Assembly (NCBI GenBank): GCA_020848735.1
Contig: JADLHO010000170.1
Span: 16,201-80,200, forward strand
Source of the DNA: Planctomycetota bacterium
Lineage (GTDB): Bacteria; Planctomycetota; UBA1135; UBA2386
Length of the DNA stretch: 64,000 nt
Direction: 5' to 3'
How positions within the stretch are numbered: position 1 is the first letter of the stretch; each line of letters starts with the position of its first letter. Of the stretch, positions 48,570 to 57,054 are shown one piece after another. A program made the position numbers and the translations under genes. The notes below the pieces were generated by a model, which saw only the letters and a program-made list of their open reading frames with translations, was not told the DNA's origin and made no database searches.

Positions 48570-49850
48570 ATGTTCGCATCTCCCCGCATGTCGATCGCGA
48601 TCGCCATGTTGACCGCCGCCTCCGCGCTGAGCGCGCAGGGCACGATCGACCGCGGTCGCCTCATCGGACTCGCCGCCGACTTCGGCGGCCCCGCCATCAC
48701 GCCGGCGACCGTCCAACGACAACTCCTCTGCCGTGACGCGGCCCGGGTCTGTGCCGGCATCGGCCAGCCCGTGACCGAGTGGGCCGGCGGCCTCGCCTAC
48801 AACGGCGCGAACGCCTCGGTGTGGCAGACGCAGGGCACGCGCATGGCCGAGCACGCCATCGGCACCTGTGACCTCCTCTGCTCCTCACCCGCCGAACTCC
48901 AGCTCGGCGCCGGCTCGCTCGCGACGGGCCTCGCGATCAGCGAAGCCGCCGCGACCCTCTACCAGCTCGAGTCGGTGCCCGGCATGGCCGCTCTGCACCA
49001 GTGGTCGATCGCGCAGTGCCCGCCGACGGTGTTCGCGAGCTGCCGCTTCGCCCTCCCGACCAACCGCCACATCGCGGGTTCGGTCACCGTCGACCGCAAG
49101 AACGGCTGGATCCTCTACGCCGCGTCGCTCTTCGGGCCGTCACCGACGGGTCCGCAGAACACGATCCTCGTCGCGCAGCTCACCGACCCGTGCAACATCG
49201 TGTGCACGTTCCCGGTCCTCGCCTGCAACCCGACGGCGCCGCTCGGTCCGATCACCGGGCTCGCGTTCGACGACTGCGACGAGCTGCTCTACGTGACCGA
49301 CGGCACGAAGACCCTCTCGATGCGGCGCTCGGCGCTGCAGCCCTGCTCCTACCAGCCCGTCGCGTGCTGCCTCATCGGCCCTGCCGGCAACCAGTCCTGG
49401 GCCGGCATCGACATCGAGGCCGTGCACCCGGTCGCGCTCGGCCGGAGCTGCGTCGGCGGCAACTGCCCGAACTGCGGCAACCTCGCGCTCATCGCGCACG
49501 GTGATCCGAACGTCGGCAACCCCGACTTCGGCATCTCGATCGTCGACGGCCCGGTCGGCGGTCGTGCGTTCCTCGCCTTCAACGTCGGCCGCTGCACGCC
49601 GCAGAACCTGCCGATCTTCTGCGGGCCGTTCTACCCGGACATCGGCGCGATCCCGCCGGTCATCATCGGCCTGGGCGTCCTCAACGGCGGCGCGCCGTGC
49701 GACGGCTCCATCCGCTCGCGGATCGCGGTCCCGCTCGACTTCTCCCTCTGCGGCGGCGCGCTCTGCTTCCAGGGCATCGTGCTCTGCCCCGTGGCGATGC
49801 AGCCGTCCGTCGCGCTGACCAACGCGCTGCAGATCCTCGTCGATTCGTGA
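48570..49850 (+). CDS. Secreted Cys-rich protein with shared C-terminal module
   Basis: The 426-residue product has a signal peptide (cleavage near ALSAQ, 23). The mature chain has more than 20 Cys, many in pairs (CDLLC, CNIVC, CVGGNCPNC), likely disulfide-linked. Middle strands (ITGLAFDDCDELLYVTDGTK; SVTVDRKNGWILYAAS) look like beta-propeller blades. Residues about 307-426 match the C-terminal module of other exported proteins here, in a Cys-containing version (AFLAFNVGR, PCDG, SLCGGALCFQ, SVALTNALQ). The function is unknown. TAGGGA lies 9 nt before the ATG. The gene is divergent from the glycosyltransferase gene. Confidence 0.75.
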   Translation: MFASPRMSIAIAMLTAASALSAQGTIDRGRLIGLAADFGGPAITPATVQRQLLCRDAARVCAGIGQPVTEWAGGLAYNGANASVWQTQGTRMAEHAIGTCDLLCSSPAELQLGAGSLATGLAISEAAATLYQLESVPGMAALHQWSIAQCPPTVFASCRFALPTNRHIAGSVTVDRKNGWILYAASLFGPSPTGPQNTILVAQLTDPCNIVCTFPVLACNPTAPLGPITGLAFDDCDELLYVTDGTKTLSMRRSALQPCSYQPVACCLIGPAGNQSWAGIDIEAVHPVALGRSCVGGNCPNCGNLALIAHGDPNVGNPDFGISIVDGPVGGRAFLAFNVGRCTPQNLPIFCGPFYPDIGAIPPVIIGLGVLNGGAPCDGSIRSRIAVPLDFSLCGGALCFQGIVLCPVAMQPSVALTNALQILVDS

Positions 49851-49909
49851 GCGCGGCTCGCCCCTTGAGCCCGGCTCGCGCGCGACGTGGTTCTGTCGCG
49901 GGGCGCGGC

Positions 49910-49915
49910 TAGCAT
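49910..49915 (+). promoter_or_regulatory. -10 box for leaderless fucose-operon mRNA
   Basis: TAGCAT ends 8 nt before the ATG of the SDR gene at 49924. No -35 consensus. Confidence 0.45.
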
Positions 49916-49923
49916 CCGCGCCC

Positions 49924-50691
49924 ATGATCGAACTGCGCGGCGAGATCGCGCTCGTGACAGGCGCGGGTTCCGGCATCGGCCGCGCGATCGCGGCGACCTT
50001 CGCCCGCGCCGGCGCGACGGTGCACGTCGCCGACCTCGAGCTCGGCGCCGCCGAGACCAGCGTCGCCGCCATCGTGGCCGACGGCGGTCGCGCCGTCGCA
50101 CACCGGCTCGACGTGCGCGACCGCGACGCGTGCAACGCACTCGGTGAGCACATCCGCGAGCGCGATGGCCACCTCGACGTGCTCGTCAACAACGCCGGCG
50201 TGGGACACGTCGGCACCCTGCTCACGACGACGCTCGAGGACCTCGACCGCGTCCACGACGTCAATGTGCGCGGCACCTTCAACGTCACCAAGGCCTTCCT
50301 CGCCGGGATGGTCGCGCGACGTCGCGGGAAGATCGTCAACCTGGCCTCGATCGGCGGGGTCGTCGCCGTGCGCGACCGGCTCGCCTACTGCGCGACCAAG
50401 TTCGCGATCGTCGGCCTCACGAAGTGCATCGCGCTCGATCACGCGCGCGACGGCATCCGCTGCAATGCGATCTGTCCCGGCCGAGTCGAGACGCCCTTCG
50501 TCGCCGCCCGGCTCGCGGAGTACGCCGACCCGGCCGCCGCCCGCCGGGAGATGGAAGCCACGCAGGCCATCGGCCGCATGGGCACGCCCGACGAGATCGC
50601 CCACGCCGCCCTCTATCTCGCCAGCGATGCCGCCGACTTCGTCACGGGAACGACCTTCCTGATCGACGGCGGCTGGAGCGCCGGCAAGTGA
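49924..50691 (+). CDS. SDR oxidoreductase, likely 2-keto-3-deoxy-L-fuconate or L-fucose dehydrogenase
   Basis: The 255-residue protein is a classical [11 protein letters not shown] for NAD(P) (near 13-20), NNAG near 92, catalytic Tyr155-x3-Lys159 in YCATK, and the C-terminal FLIDGGWS. It comes before a FucD-like dehydratase and an FAH hydrolase in one operon. In Xanthomonas the same trio degrades L-fuconate, with an SDR oxidising 2-keto-3-deoxy-L-fuconate to the 2,4-diketo acid (established pathway). An SDR is also the L-fucose dehydrogenase of that route, so either role is possible; the FAH partner favours the keto-acid step. Confidence 0.85.
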   Translation: MIELRGEIALVTGAGSGIGRAIAATFARAGATVHVADLELGAAETSVAAIVADGGRAVAHRLDVRDRDACNALGEHIRERDGHLDVLVNNAGVGHVGTLLTTTLEDLDRVHDVNVRGTFNVTKAFLAGMVARRRGKIVNLASIGGVVAVRDRLAYCATKFAIVGLTKCIALDHARDGIRCNAICPGRVETPFVAARLAEYADPAAARREMEATQAIGRMGTPDEIAHAALYLASDAADFVTGTTFLIDGGWSAGK

Positions 50692-50722
50692 GCCCGAACC
50701 GATCGCCGCGCCGCGAATCCGC

Positions 50723-52033
50723 ATGAAGATCGTCGAGTTCGAGACCAAGGACGTCCGCTTCCCCACCTCGCGCGAGCGCCACGGCTCCGACGCGATGAAC
50801 GTCGACCCCGACTACTCGGCGGCCTACGTCGTGCTCCGCACCGACACCGGTCTCGAGGGGCATGGACTCACGTTCACCGTCGGCCGCGGCAACGAGCTCT
50901 GCGTCGCCGCGATCGAGGCGTTGCGCGGGCTCGTGCTCGGGCGCTCCCTCGACGACATCCGCGCCGACATGGCTGCGTTCTGGCGAAGCCTCGTCGGCGA
51001 CACGCAGCTCCGCTGGGTCGGCCCGGAGAAAGGTGTCGTGCACCTCGCGACCGGTGCGGTGGTGAACGCGGTGTGGGACCTCTGGGCGAAGGCGGAGCGC
51101 AAGCCGCTGTGGCGCCTGCTCTGCGATCTCTCCGCCGACGAGCTCGTGCGCTGCATCGACTTCCGCCACATCACCGATGCGCTGCGCCCCGAGGAGGCGC
51201 GCGACCTGCTGCTCGCGCGAGCACCGGGACGCGAGCAGCGGCTCGCGACCACGCTGGCGACGGGCTTCCCCGCCTACACGACCTCGGCCGGCTGGCTCGG
51301 CTACACCGACCGGCAGGTGCAGGACGCCGTCGCGACCGGCATCGCGCAGGGCTTCCGCCACTTCAAGATGAAGGTCGGCCGCGACCTCGCCGACGACATC
51401 CGTCGCGCGACGATGCTGCGCCGCTCCCTGGGCGAGGAGCGCTTCCTGATGATGGACGCGAACCAGGTCTGGGACGTGCCCGTCGCGATCGACTGGATGC
51501 GCTCGCTCGCGCGCTTCCGCCCGCTGTGGATCGAGGAGCCCACGAGTCCCGACGACGTGCTCGGTCACCGCGCCATCAAGCAGGGCATCGCGGGCCATGC
51601 GACACCCGCGATCGGCATCGCCACCGGCGAGCAGTGCCACAATCGCGTGATGTTCAAGCAGTTCCTCCAGGCCGACGCGATCGACTTCGTGCAGATCGAC
51701 GCGTGCCGGGTCGGCGGCGTGAACGAGAACCTCGCGATCCTGCTGATGGCCGCGAAGTTCGGCAAGCCCGTGTGTCCGCACGCGGGTGGCGTCGGGCTCT
51801 GCGAGTACGTCCAGCACCTGTCGTTCTTCGACTACGTGCGCGTCGCGGGCTCGCACGAACATCGCGTGATCGAGTACGTCGACCACCTCCACGAGCACTT
51901 CATCGACCCCGTGCGCATCGAGAACGGCCACTACCGCGCGCCATCGCGGCCGGGCTTCAGCATCGAGATGAAGCCGGCGTCGCTCGCCGAGTACGCATGG
52001 CCCAACGGCCCGGTGTGGAGGACAGCACGATGA
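50723..52033 (+). CDS. fucD: L-fuconate dehydratase (enolase superfamily)
   Basis: The 436-residue protein has the length and motifs of Fuc[19 protein letters not shown] near the N-terminus, the catalytic KMK (215-217), metal ligands Asp245 in DANQ, Glu271-272 in WIEEP, and GEQC (near 298), then the [14 protein letters not shown] loop with the catalytic His. It removes water from L-fuconate to yield 2-keto-3-deoxy-L-fuconate. The match to the FucD signature is close, while rhamnonate or galactonate dehydratases differ in these segments. It is 31 nt after the SDR gene and overlaps the hydrolase gene by ATGA. Confidence 0.93.
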   Translation: MKIVEFETKDVRFPTSRERHGSDAMNVDPDYSAAYVVLRTDTGLEGHGLTFTVGRGNELCVAAIEALRGLVLGRSLDDIRADMAAFWRSLVGDTQLRWVGPEKGVVHLATGAVVNAVWDLWAKAERKPLWRLLCDLSADELVRCIDFRHITDALRPEEARDLLLARAPGREQRLATTLATGFPAYTTSAGWLGYTDRQVQDAVATGIAQGFRHFKMKVGRDLADDIRRATMLRRSLGEERFLMMDANQVWDVPVAIDWMRSLARFRPLWIEEPTSPDDVLGHRAIKQGIAGHATPAIGIATGEQCHNRVMFKQFLQADAIDFVQIDACRVGGVNENLAILLMAAKFGKPVCPHAGGVGLCEYVQHLSFFDYVRVAGSHEHRVIEYVDHLHEHFIDPVRIENGHYRAPSRPGFSIEMKPASLAEYAWPNGPVWRTAR

Positions 52034-52839
52034 AGATCATCCGCTACCGCGATCCGTCGGGTCATGTGCGTTGGGGTGCCGACCGCCCCGGTCGATCGGG
52101 CGAGTGGGTCCGTCTCGAAGGCGATCCCTTCAGCCAGTGCGCGCGCACGGACGCCGCCGCGCGGATCGACAAGCTCCTCGCACCGGTCGTCCCGGTGCAG
52201 ATCCTCTGCATCGGCCTCAACTACCGGCGCCACGCCGCGGAGGTCGGCGCGAAGGTCCCGGAGAACCCGGTCCTCTTCGTGAAGGGGCCGAATGCGCTGC
52301 AGAACCCCTTCGACCCGATCGTGTTGCCGCGCACGCTGCGCAGCGACGAGGTCGACTACGAGTGTGAGCTCGCCGTCGTGATCGGCAAGCCCTGCCGCAA
52401 CGTGTCGCGCGAGCGCGCGCTCGAGTACGTCCTCGGCTACACCTGCGCGAACGACGTCAGCGCGCGCGACTGGCAGATCCGCATGAACGGCGGCCAGTGG
52501 TGTCGCGGCAAGTTCTTCGACACCTTCGCGCCGCTCGGCCCCTGCCTCGTCACGACCGACGAACTCCGCGATCCCCAGTCGCTGCGCATCCGCACCGAGC
52601 TCGACGGCGAGACCGTCCAGGACTCCTCGACGGCGGACATGATCTTCGACGTCGCGACGATCGTGTCCTTCCTCTCCGGCAGCACGACGCTCCCCGCCGG
52701 CACGGTGATCCTCACCGGCACCCCCGAAGGCGTCGGCATGTCGCGCAAGCCTCCGCGCTGGCTCCGCTCCGGCGACCGCGTCGCCATCGAGATCGAGGGG
52801 ATCGGCCGGCTCGAGAACCCGGTTGTCGAGGAGCGCTGA
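52030..52839 (+). CDS. FAH-family hydrolase, likely 2,4-diketo-3-deoxy-L-fuconate hydrolase
   Basis: The 269-residue enzyme belongs to the fumarylacetoacetate hydrolase family: [39 protein letters not shown] (metal Glu residues), [11 protein letters not shown], the [13 protein letters not shown] substrate region, and [10 protein letters not shown]. In the L-fucose route it cuts the 2,4-diketo acid to pyruvate and L-lactate. It is translationally coupled to fucD (ATGA overlap), which strongly supports this. Length is normal. An inverted repeat after the gene ends the operon. Confidence 0.9.
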   Translation: MKIIRYRDPSGHVRWGADRPGRSGEWVRLEGDPFSQCARTDAAARIDKLLAPVVPVQILCIGLNYRRHAAEVGAKVPENPVLFVKGPNALQNPFDPIVLPRTLRSDEVDYECELAVVIGKPCRNVSRERALEYVLGYTCANDVSARDWQIRMNGGQWCRGKFFDTFAPLGPCLVTTDELRDPQSLRIRTELDGETVQDSSTADMIFDVATIVSFLSGSTTLPAGTVILTGTPEGVGMSRKPPRWLRSGDRVAIEIEGIGRLENPVVEER

Positions 52840-52881
52840 GCGGAGACCGCCCCCGGCGACCGGAGCGGCGGGCCGCGATCG

Positions 52882-52920
52882 TGCGCGACGGTGGCTCGGC
52901 GTGCGGCGCCGCGTCGCGCA
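52882..52920 (+). terminator. Inverted repeat after the fucose operon
   Basis: TGCGCGACG (52882-52890) and CGTCGCGCA (52912-52920) form a perfect 9-bp stem around a 21-nt G+C-rich loop, 43 nt after the hydrolase stop. No T-tract. Confidence 0.45.
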
Positions 52921-52999
52921 GCGCCCGCGGTCCCGTCCGCTGTGGGCAGTCTGCGAACGCAACTCGCGCTGGCCAAGCAAGTTGCACCGCCACGAAAGT

Positions 53000-53028
53000 T
53001 TGTGAATTCGTCGTGTCGAGCCTAGACT
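53000..53028 (+). promoter_or_regulatory. Promoter of the RHH/nucleotidyltransferase pair, leaderless
   Basis: TTGTGA (53000-53005), 17-nt spacer, TAGACT (53023-53028), then 7 nt to the ATG. The segment 52980-53028 is less G+C-rich than its surroundings. Confidence 0.6.
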
Positions 53029-53035
53029 GAGCTCC

Positions 53036-53446
53036 ATGGCCCGGCTCGACGAACGCCGTACGGCAACCCTGAGCATCTCGCTCACACCCGAACTGTTGGC
53101 CGCCGTCGACGCCCGGGTGAACAGCGGCCTCTACACGTCTGCGAGCGAGCTCGTCCGCGAAGCCCTCCGGCTCTTCCTGCAACTCGAGCACGCGCGACTG
53201 GCCGCGAGCGAGGGACGTGGGACCAGTCCCGATGCTTTGGCCGACCGGCTGGCGAAGACCTTCGAACTCCACGAGTTCGGCGTAGCCATCTCGGCTCACA
53301 AGCTCCGCACGGCGGAACCCGCGATCACCGACGAGGAACTGCGGCGGCGCCGCCTCGCCGCCGCAGAAGCCATCGAGAGCGACGACGTGATCCGTCCCTC
53401 ACCGGAGCGGCTGAAGCGCCTGCGTCTGGACGATGGACCGGGCTAA
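53036..53446 (+). CDS. Ribbon-helix-helix antitoxin-like protein with C-terminal extension
   Basis: The 136-residue product begins with a ribbon-helix-helix DNA-binding domain (residues 8-52: RTATLSISLTPELLAAVDAR, then YTSASELVREALRLFLQLE), like ParD/CopG antitoxins. The C-terminal half (ELHEFGVAISAHKLRTAEPA, then ITDEELRRRRLAA) is a helical unit often seen in proteins encoded before AbiEii-like nucleotidyltransferases. It probably represses its own promoter and neutralises the partner. The stop overlaps the next gene by 14 nt. Its -10 box is 7 nt before the ATG, in an AT-richer patch. Confidence 0.8.
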   Translation: MARLDERRTATLSISLTPELLAAVDARVNSGLYTSASELVREALRLFLQLEHARLAASEGRGTSPDALADRLAKTFELHEFGVAISAHKLRTAEPAITDEELRRRRLAAAEAIESDDVIRPSPERLKRLRLDDGPG

Positions 53447-54023
53447 CCGCATCCGGAGCATCGTCGATCTCATCGAGGCGAGCGGGCACCACTGCGCACT
53501 CGTGGGTGGCGTCGCCGTCAGCATCCGGGCGCGGGAGCGGTTCACCAAGGACATCGACTTCGCCGTCTCGGTCGAGAGCGATTCCGAAGCGGAGGCGCTC
53601 GCCCTCTCACTGCAGCGCGCCGGCTACCGGCTCGAGCAGGTATTCGAGAACCGCGCCAAGGGTCTGCTCGCGACGCTTCGGTTCGGGATGCCCGGCAACC
53701 GCGGCCGGGAACCGGAGCTCGACTTGATCTTCGCCTCGAGCGGCATCGAAGCAGAGGTCGTGGCCAGCGCGGAGCTCCTCGAAGTCCTTCCTCGCCTCGA
53801 GACACCTGTCGCGCGGCTCCACCACCTCATCGCAACGAAAGTGCTCGCGGAGAGCGACGTTCGCGAACATGACCGCGCGGACTTGCAGGCGCTCCTCGCC
53901 GTGGCGACCGAGCGCGACCTGCAACTCGCACGACAGGCCCTTCGCCTCATCGAGAAGCGTGGCTTCGCGCGCGGGAAGAACCTCGAGGAGACTCTGGACG
54001 CGTTCGTGAGCCGGCGGCGGTGA
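53433..54023 (+). CDS. AbiEii/MNT-type nucleotidyltransferase, toxin candidate
   Basis: The 196-residue protein carries the pol-beta nucleotidyltransferase signature: GG at 25-26 and D40-x-D42 in TKDIDF, with a further Asp in ELDLIFA (near 108). The rest is helical (from about 125). This is the minimal form of AbiEii-type proteins, some of which inhibit growth by adding nucleotides to tRNA or proteins (known for MenT). Paired with an RHH regulator by a 14-nt gene overlap, it fits a toxin-antitoxin or phage-defence module. An amino-acid/sugar nucleotidyltransferase role is not excluded. Confidence 0.8.
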   Translation: MDRANRIRSIVDLIEASGHHCALVGGVAVSIRARERFTKDIDFAVSVESDSEAEALALSLQRAGYRLEQVFENRAKGLLATLRFGMPGNRGREPELDLIFASSGIEAEVVASAELLEVLPRLETPVARLHHLIATKVLAESDVREHDRADLQALLAVATERDLQLARQALRLIEKRGFARGKNLEETLDAFVSRRR

Positions 54024-54134
54024 GACGGCGCCGCCTCGGACTACGGTTCGACCAGCGCGCCGCGGCGCGAAGTCCGGCACCTCACCGGAGTCGCCGCCCG
54101 ATCGTCGGCGGCGTCCTCGCGCTGCCCCCCGCGA

Positions 54135-56279
54135 TCAGCGCCCTTCTTGCCGGAACGGATCGATGCGCTGCATCTCGTCCCACGTGACCTGGTTCACCGA
54201 GGCGTCTCCCTGAGGGCGATAGTTCGGGTCGTTGGTGAGGATGAGGTTGCCGTTCGGATTCACGAAGGCGCGGTCGTAGTGGTTGGTCACCGTGTGCACT
54301 TCGCCGTCGGCGGCGCGGAAGTCGTGAGCGCCGCGGATCGAGTCGATCGTGGCCCGCTGCACGCGATCCTGCGACGCCTGCTGATCGCGCCAGGTCTTCA
54401 TCTGGATGTCGGACAGTTCGGCGCGCGACCTCGCGAGCATCTCGCCGCGCTTCCGGATCTCGTCGAAGTCGATCTGCATGCTGCGGGTCCTTGCCTCCGC
54501 GAGCCGCAGCTTCAGCTCGGCGATCGCCGCCGACCAACGCGGGGTCTCGCGCAGGCTGCCGGCGAGCATCAGGAGCGTGGCGACTCGATCGTCCAACTCG
54601 CCGACCGGCGCGCGCGCGGTCCGCACGTCGCTGAGCAGCCAGTAGCCGTTCTCGGAGCGCATGGCGTCGGAGCTCACCGACGCGTGCATGCCGAACATCG
54701 TGCAGCGCACCTCTTCCTCCCACGCGGTGCCGTCTTCCTCGTAACGGACCCGTGTGCGCTCGGCGACGAGCCAGGTCGAGGCATCGGTCTGCACGGCTCC
54801 GCCGTTCTGCCGCATCTGCTGGATCTGCTGTTCGATCATGCCCAGTTGGACAGCGTGCACCGCGCGCACCTTCTCCTCGACCTCGGGCAGCCGCGCCGAG
54901 TCGACGACACGGAAGCCGCTCGCATTCGGCCGCAGCTTCTGGAGGATCACCTCGACCGCCGCCTCGCCGGGGCCGCGTGGGGGCTTGCGAGCGAAGGAAC
55001 CGTCGGGCTTCTGCTGCCCCTGGTTGTCGTCGAAGTTGCCGAGCTGCGACTGCGAGTACGAGTAGGTGAAGAGTCGGTTCCAGTCGAAGTGGAGCGACTC
55101 GCGATCGGGTCCTTGCAACGCGCCGATGAAGTGCACGAAGTTGTCGGCGGTCGGCGTCCACTGCACGCCACCCTGGAACTGCCAGCCCTTGGGGACCAGC
55201 AGCGTGTGGGACGCGACATTGCCGAGGCCGGGATCGCGCGCTTCCCTCCGCTCGAGCACGAGCGTCGGGTACGGGGAACTGCCTCCCGGGTCCCTGTCAC
55301 CGACCCGCTCCGTCGAGTTCGTCGACTCCTGCGAGTCCGAGCCCGTGCCGGTCTCCGGACGCAACTCGAGCAACGACTCACCCGGACCCTCGCCGCCGAT
55401 ACGTGCCCGCAGCACGCCCGCCTCGAGTCGCCCGGTCAGCTCCTGGGGCGGCGCGCTCTCCGTGCGGTTCATCTCCGGCAGGCCGATCCGGACCTCCTCC
55501 GATCGCATGCGCAGTTCGCCGTTCTCGACGCGGCCGCGGAACGTCGCGCGGTACTCGACGGCCGTCGTGCCACCGTCCTGCGTGGGGTAGCGCAGGTCGG
55601 CGGCGAGTTCGGCGCGCAGGTCACCGGCCGTGCCCGAGAACTGCACCGTGATCGGGTATCGGAGCTCCTTGCCGTCGGGACCCGGCTCGCTGCACGGGCC
55701 GCGCCAACGGCCCGTGAAGCCGGGGCTGTTCGCCGCCCGTGCGCGCGGATCGGGGCGACCCGACGGCCTGGCGGTGAAGGTCGTCCAACCCTCGGCGTCG
55801 CTGCCGACACGACCCGTGATCACACCATTCGCGAGCGCAGCCTCCACGCGCTGCGGTTCGGAGGGGATCGACTCACCGGTCTCGACGACGCGCACCTCGA
55901 TGCGCTCGCTGCGCATGCGCAGCTGGCCGTCGCGGAAGCTGCCGCGGTAGCTCGCCTTGATGGCGACGGTGAGCTGCCGCCCATCCCCGGTCGGCACCTT
56001 GGCGTTGCCGGTCACCGCGAGCTGCAGCGCCGCGTCGTCGCCCAAGAAGCGCAGCGTGATCGGATACTCGAGGTTCTGACCGCCCGCGATCGTCTCGCGC
56101 GCCGTGCCTTCCCAGTCGCCCACCGGACGCGTGGGGGCCGCATCCGATGGCGCGGGAGCGAGCACCTTGGGGATCAACTGGGCCGGCAGTCTCGCGGCGC
56201 TGGGACCCGCCAGAGCGACGAGCGCGAGGAACGCGAGGAGCAGTGCGGGAGAACGGTGATCGAGGATCGGTCGCGGCAT
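54135..56279 (-). CDS. Large secreted protein with a duplicated N-terminal domain
   Basis: The 714-residue product has a signal peptide (ALLLAFLALVALAGPSAA, cleavage near residue 30). Residues about 50-175 and 190-310 are two copies of one beta-rich domain: copy one GDWEGTARE, EYPITLRFLG, GDGRQLTVAIKASYRG, GQLRMRSERIEV; copy two GRWRGPCSE, RYPITVQFSG, TTAVEYRATFRG, GELRMRSEEVRI. A linker rich in Ser/Thr/Gly follows to about 350. The rest (about 350-714) has beta then helical parts with Gln-rich segments (IEQQIQQMRQNGG). I know no family. The start is set by the signal peptide. It is downstream of the sigma factor gene on the same strand, with a 62-nt gap. Confidence 0.75.
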   Translation of the reverse strand: MPRPILDHRSPALLLAFLALVALAGPSAARLPAQLIPKVLAPAPSDAAPTRPVGDWEGTARETIAGGQNLEYPITLRFLGDDAALQLAVTGNAKVPTGDGRQLTVAIKASYRGSFRDGQLRMRSERIEVRVVETGESIPSEPQRVEAALANGVITGRVGSDAEGWTTFTARPSGRPDPRARAANSPGFTGRWRGPCSEPGPDGKELRYPITVQFSGTAGDLRAELAADLRYPTQDGGTTAVEYRATFRGRVENGELRMRSEEVRIGLPEMNRTESAPPQELTGRLEAGVLRARIGGEGPGESLLELRPETGTGSDSQESTNSTERVGDRDPGGSSPYPTLVLERREARDPGLGNVASHTLLVPKGWQFQGGVQWTPTADNFVHFIGALQGPDRESLHFDWNRLFTYSYSQSQLGNFDDNQGQQKPDGSFARKPPRGPGEAAVEVILQKLRPNASGFRVVDSARLPEVEEKVRAVHAVQLGMIEQQIQQMRQNGGAVQTDASTWLVAERTRVRYEEDGTAWEEEVRCTMFGMHASVSSDAMRSENGYWLLSDVRTARAPVGELDDRVATLLMLAGSLRETPRWSAAIAELKLRLAEARTRSMQIDFDEIRKRGEMLARSRAELSDIQMKTWRDQQASQDRVQRATIDSIRGAHDFRAADGEVHTVTNHYDRAFVNPNGNLILTNDPNYRPQGDASVNQVTWDEMQRIDPFRQEGR

Positions 56280-56341
56280 GTCGTTCCTGTCGAAGCGACA
56301 TGTGACGGTTCGCCGCGGAACGGGCCACGAAATGCGCAGCG

Positions 56342-56938
56342 TCAGGACATACGGCGGAACAGCCAGGCCCTGGCCACGGCCCACTCGCGCTTCACCGTGC
56401 GGGTCGACAGCTCCATCGCGGCCGCCGTGTCCTCCACCGAAAGTCCGGCGAAGAAGCGCAGCTGCACGATCTGCGCCATGCGGGAGTCGTAGACCTCGAG
56501 GGCGTCGAGCGCCTCGTCGAGCGCGACGAGGTCGAGGGCCGCGATCTCGGGCTCGGCGGCGAGCTGGAGCTCGTCGAGGTCCGGCTCGAGGCGCAGATCG
56601 GCACCGCGCCGTCGCTGCTGCGTGCGGCGGTAACGCTCGACGAGGATCTGCCGCATGACGCGCGCCGCCGCGCCGAAGAAGTGCCGGCGGTCGGCGAAGC
56701 CGTCGGCACCGCCACGGAGGCGCAGCCATGCTTCGTGGACGAGGGCCGTCGCCTGCAGGGTCTGCTGACCGCGCTCCGCGCGCATCTGTCCGTCGGCCAT
56801 GCGACGGAGCTCCGCGTAGACGACCCCGAGCAGCGCCTCGTCGGCTCCGGCGGAGCCGTCGCGGACGGCCTTCAGCAGCGACGTCACGTCGGTCTCGGCA
56901 GGCTCAGGCGCGGCAGGATCGGGCGCGGGAGACGGCAT
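56342..56938 (-). CDS. ECF sigma factor, Gemmata-type, divergent from a kinase gene
   Basis: The 198-residue protein has region 2 (ALLGVVYAELRRMADGQMRA; TLQATALVHEAWLRLRGG; RHFFGAAARVMRQILVERYR) and region 4 (YDSRMAQIVQLRFFAGLSVE; DTAAAMELSTRTVKREWAVA). The FADRRHFFGAAARVMR core is the mark of the large planctomycete/acidobacterial ECF group that is linked to serine/threonine kinases. The gene is divergent from the kinase gene with 116 nt between starts. The downstream secreted protein (54135-56279) may be in its operon. A pair with the same logic but different subfamily is at 37587-41313. Confidence 0.92.
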   Translation of the reverse strand: MPSPAPDPAAPEPAETDVTSLLKAVRDGSAGADEALLGVVYAELRRMADGQMRAERGQQTLQATALVHEAWLRLRGGADGFADRRHFFGAAARVMRQILVERYRRTQQRRRGADLRLEPDLDELQLAAEPEIAALDLVALDEALDALEVYDSRMAQIVQLRFFAGLSVEDTAAAMELSTRTVKREWAVARAWLFRRMS

Positions 56939-57054
56939 GGGAACGGAGTGTCGGGGTGCCTGGTGTGCCGTGGCAGAATCCTGGCCCCGAGCCCGGAATC
57001 CTAGCGCACGTGCGAACGCCCGCCGCGCCGTGCGGACGCCTCCACAGCCTGCCG

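Noticed and set aside
54147..56492. A 781-codon open frame on the plus strand opposite the large secreted protein gene
   Set aside because: Composition is His/Arg/Leu-rich shadow; the minus-strand frame has a signal peptide and an internal domain duplication.
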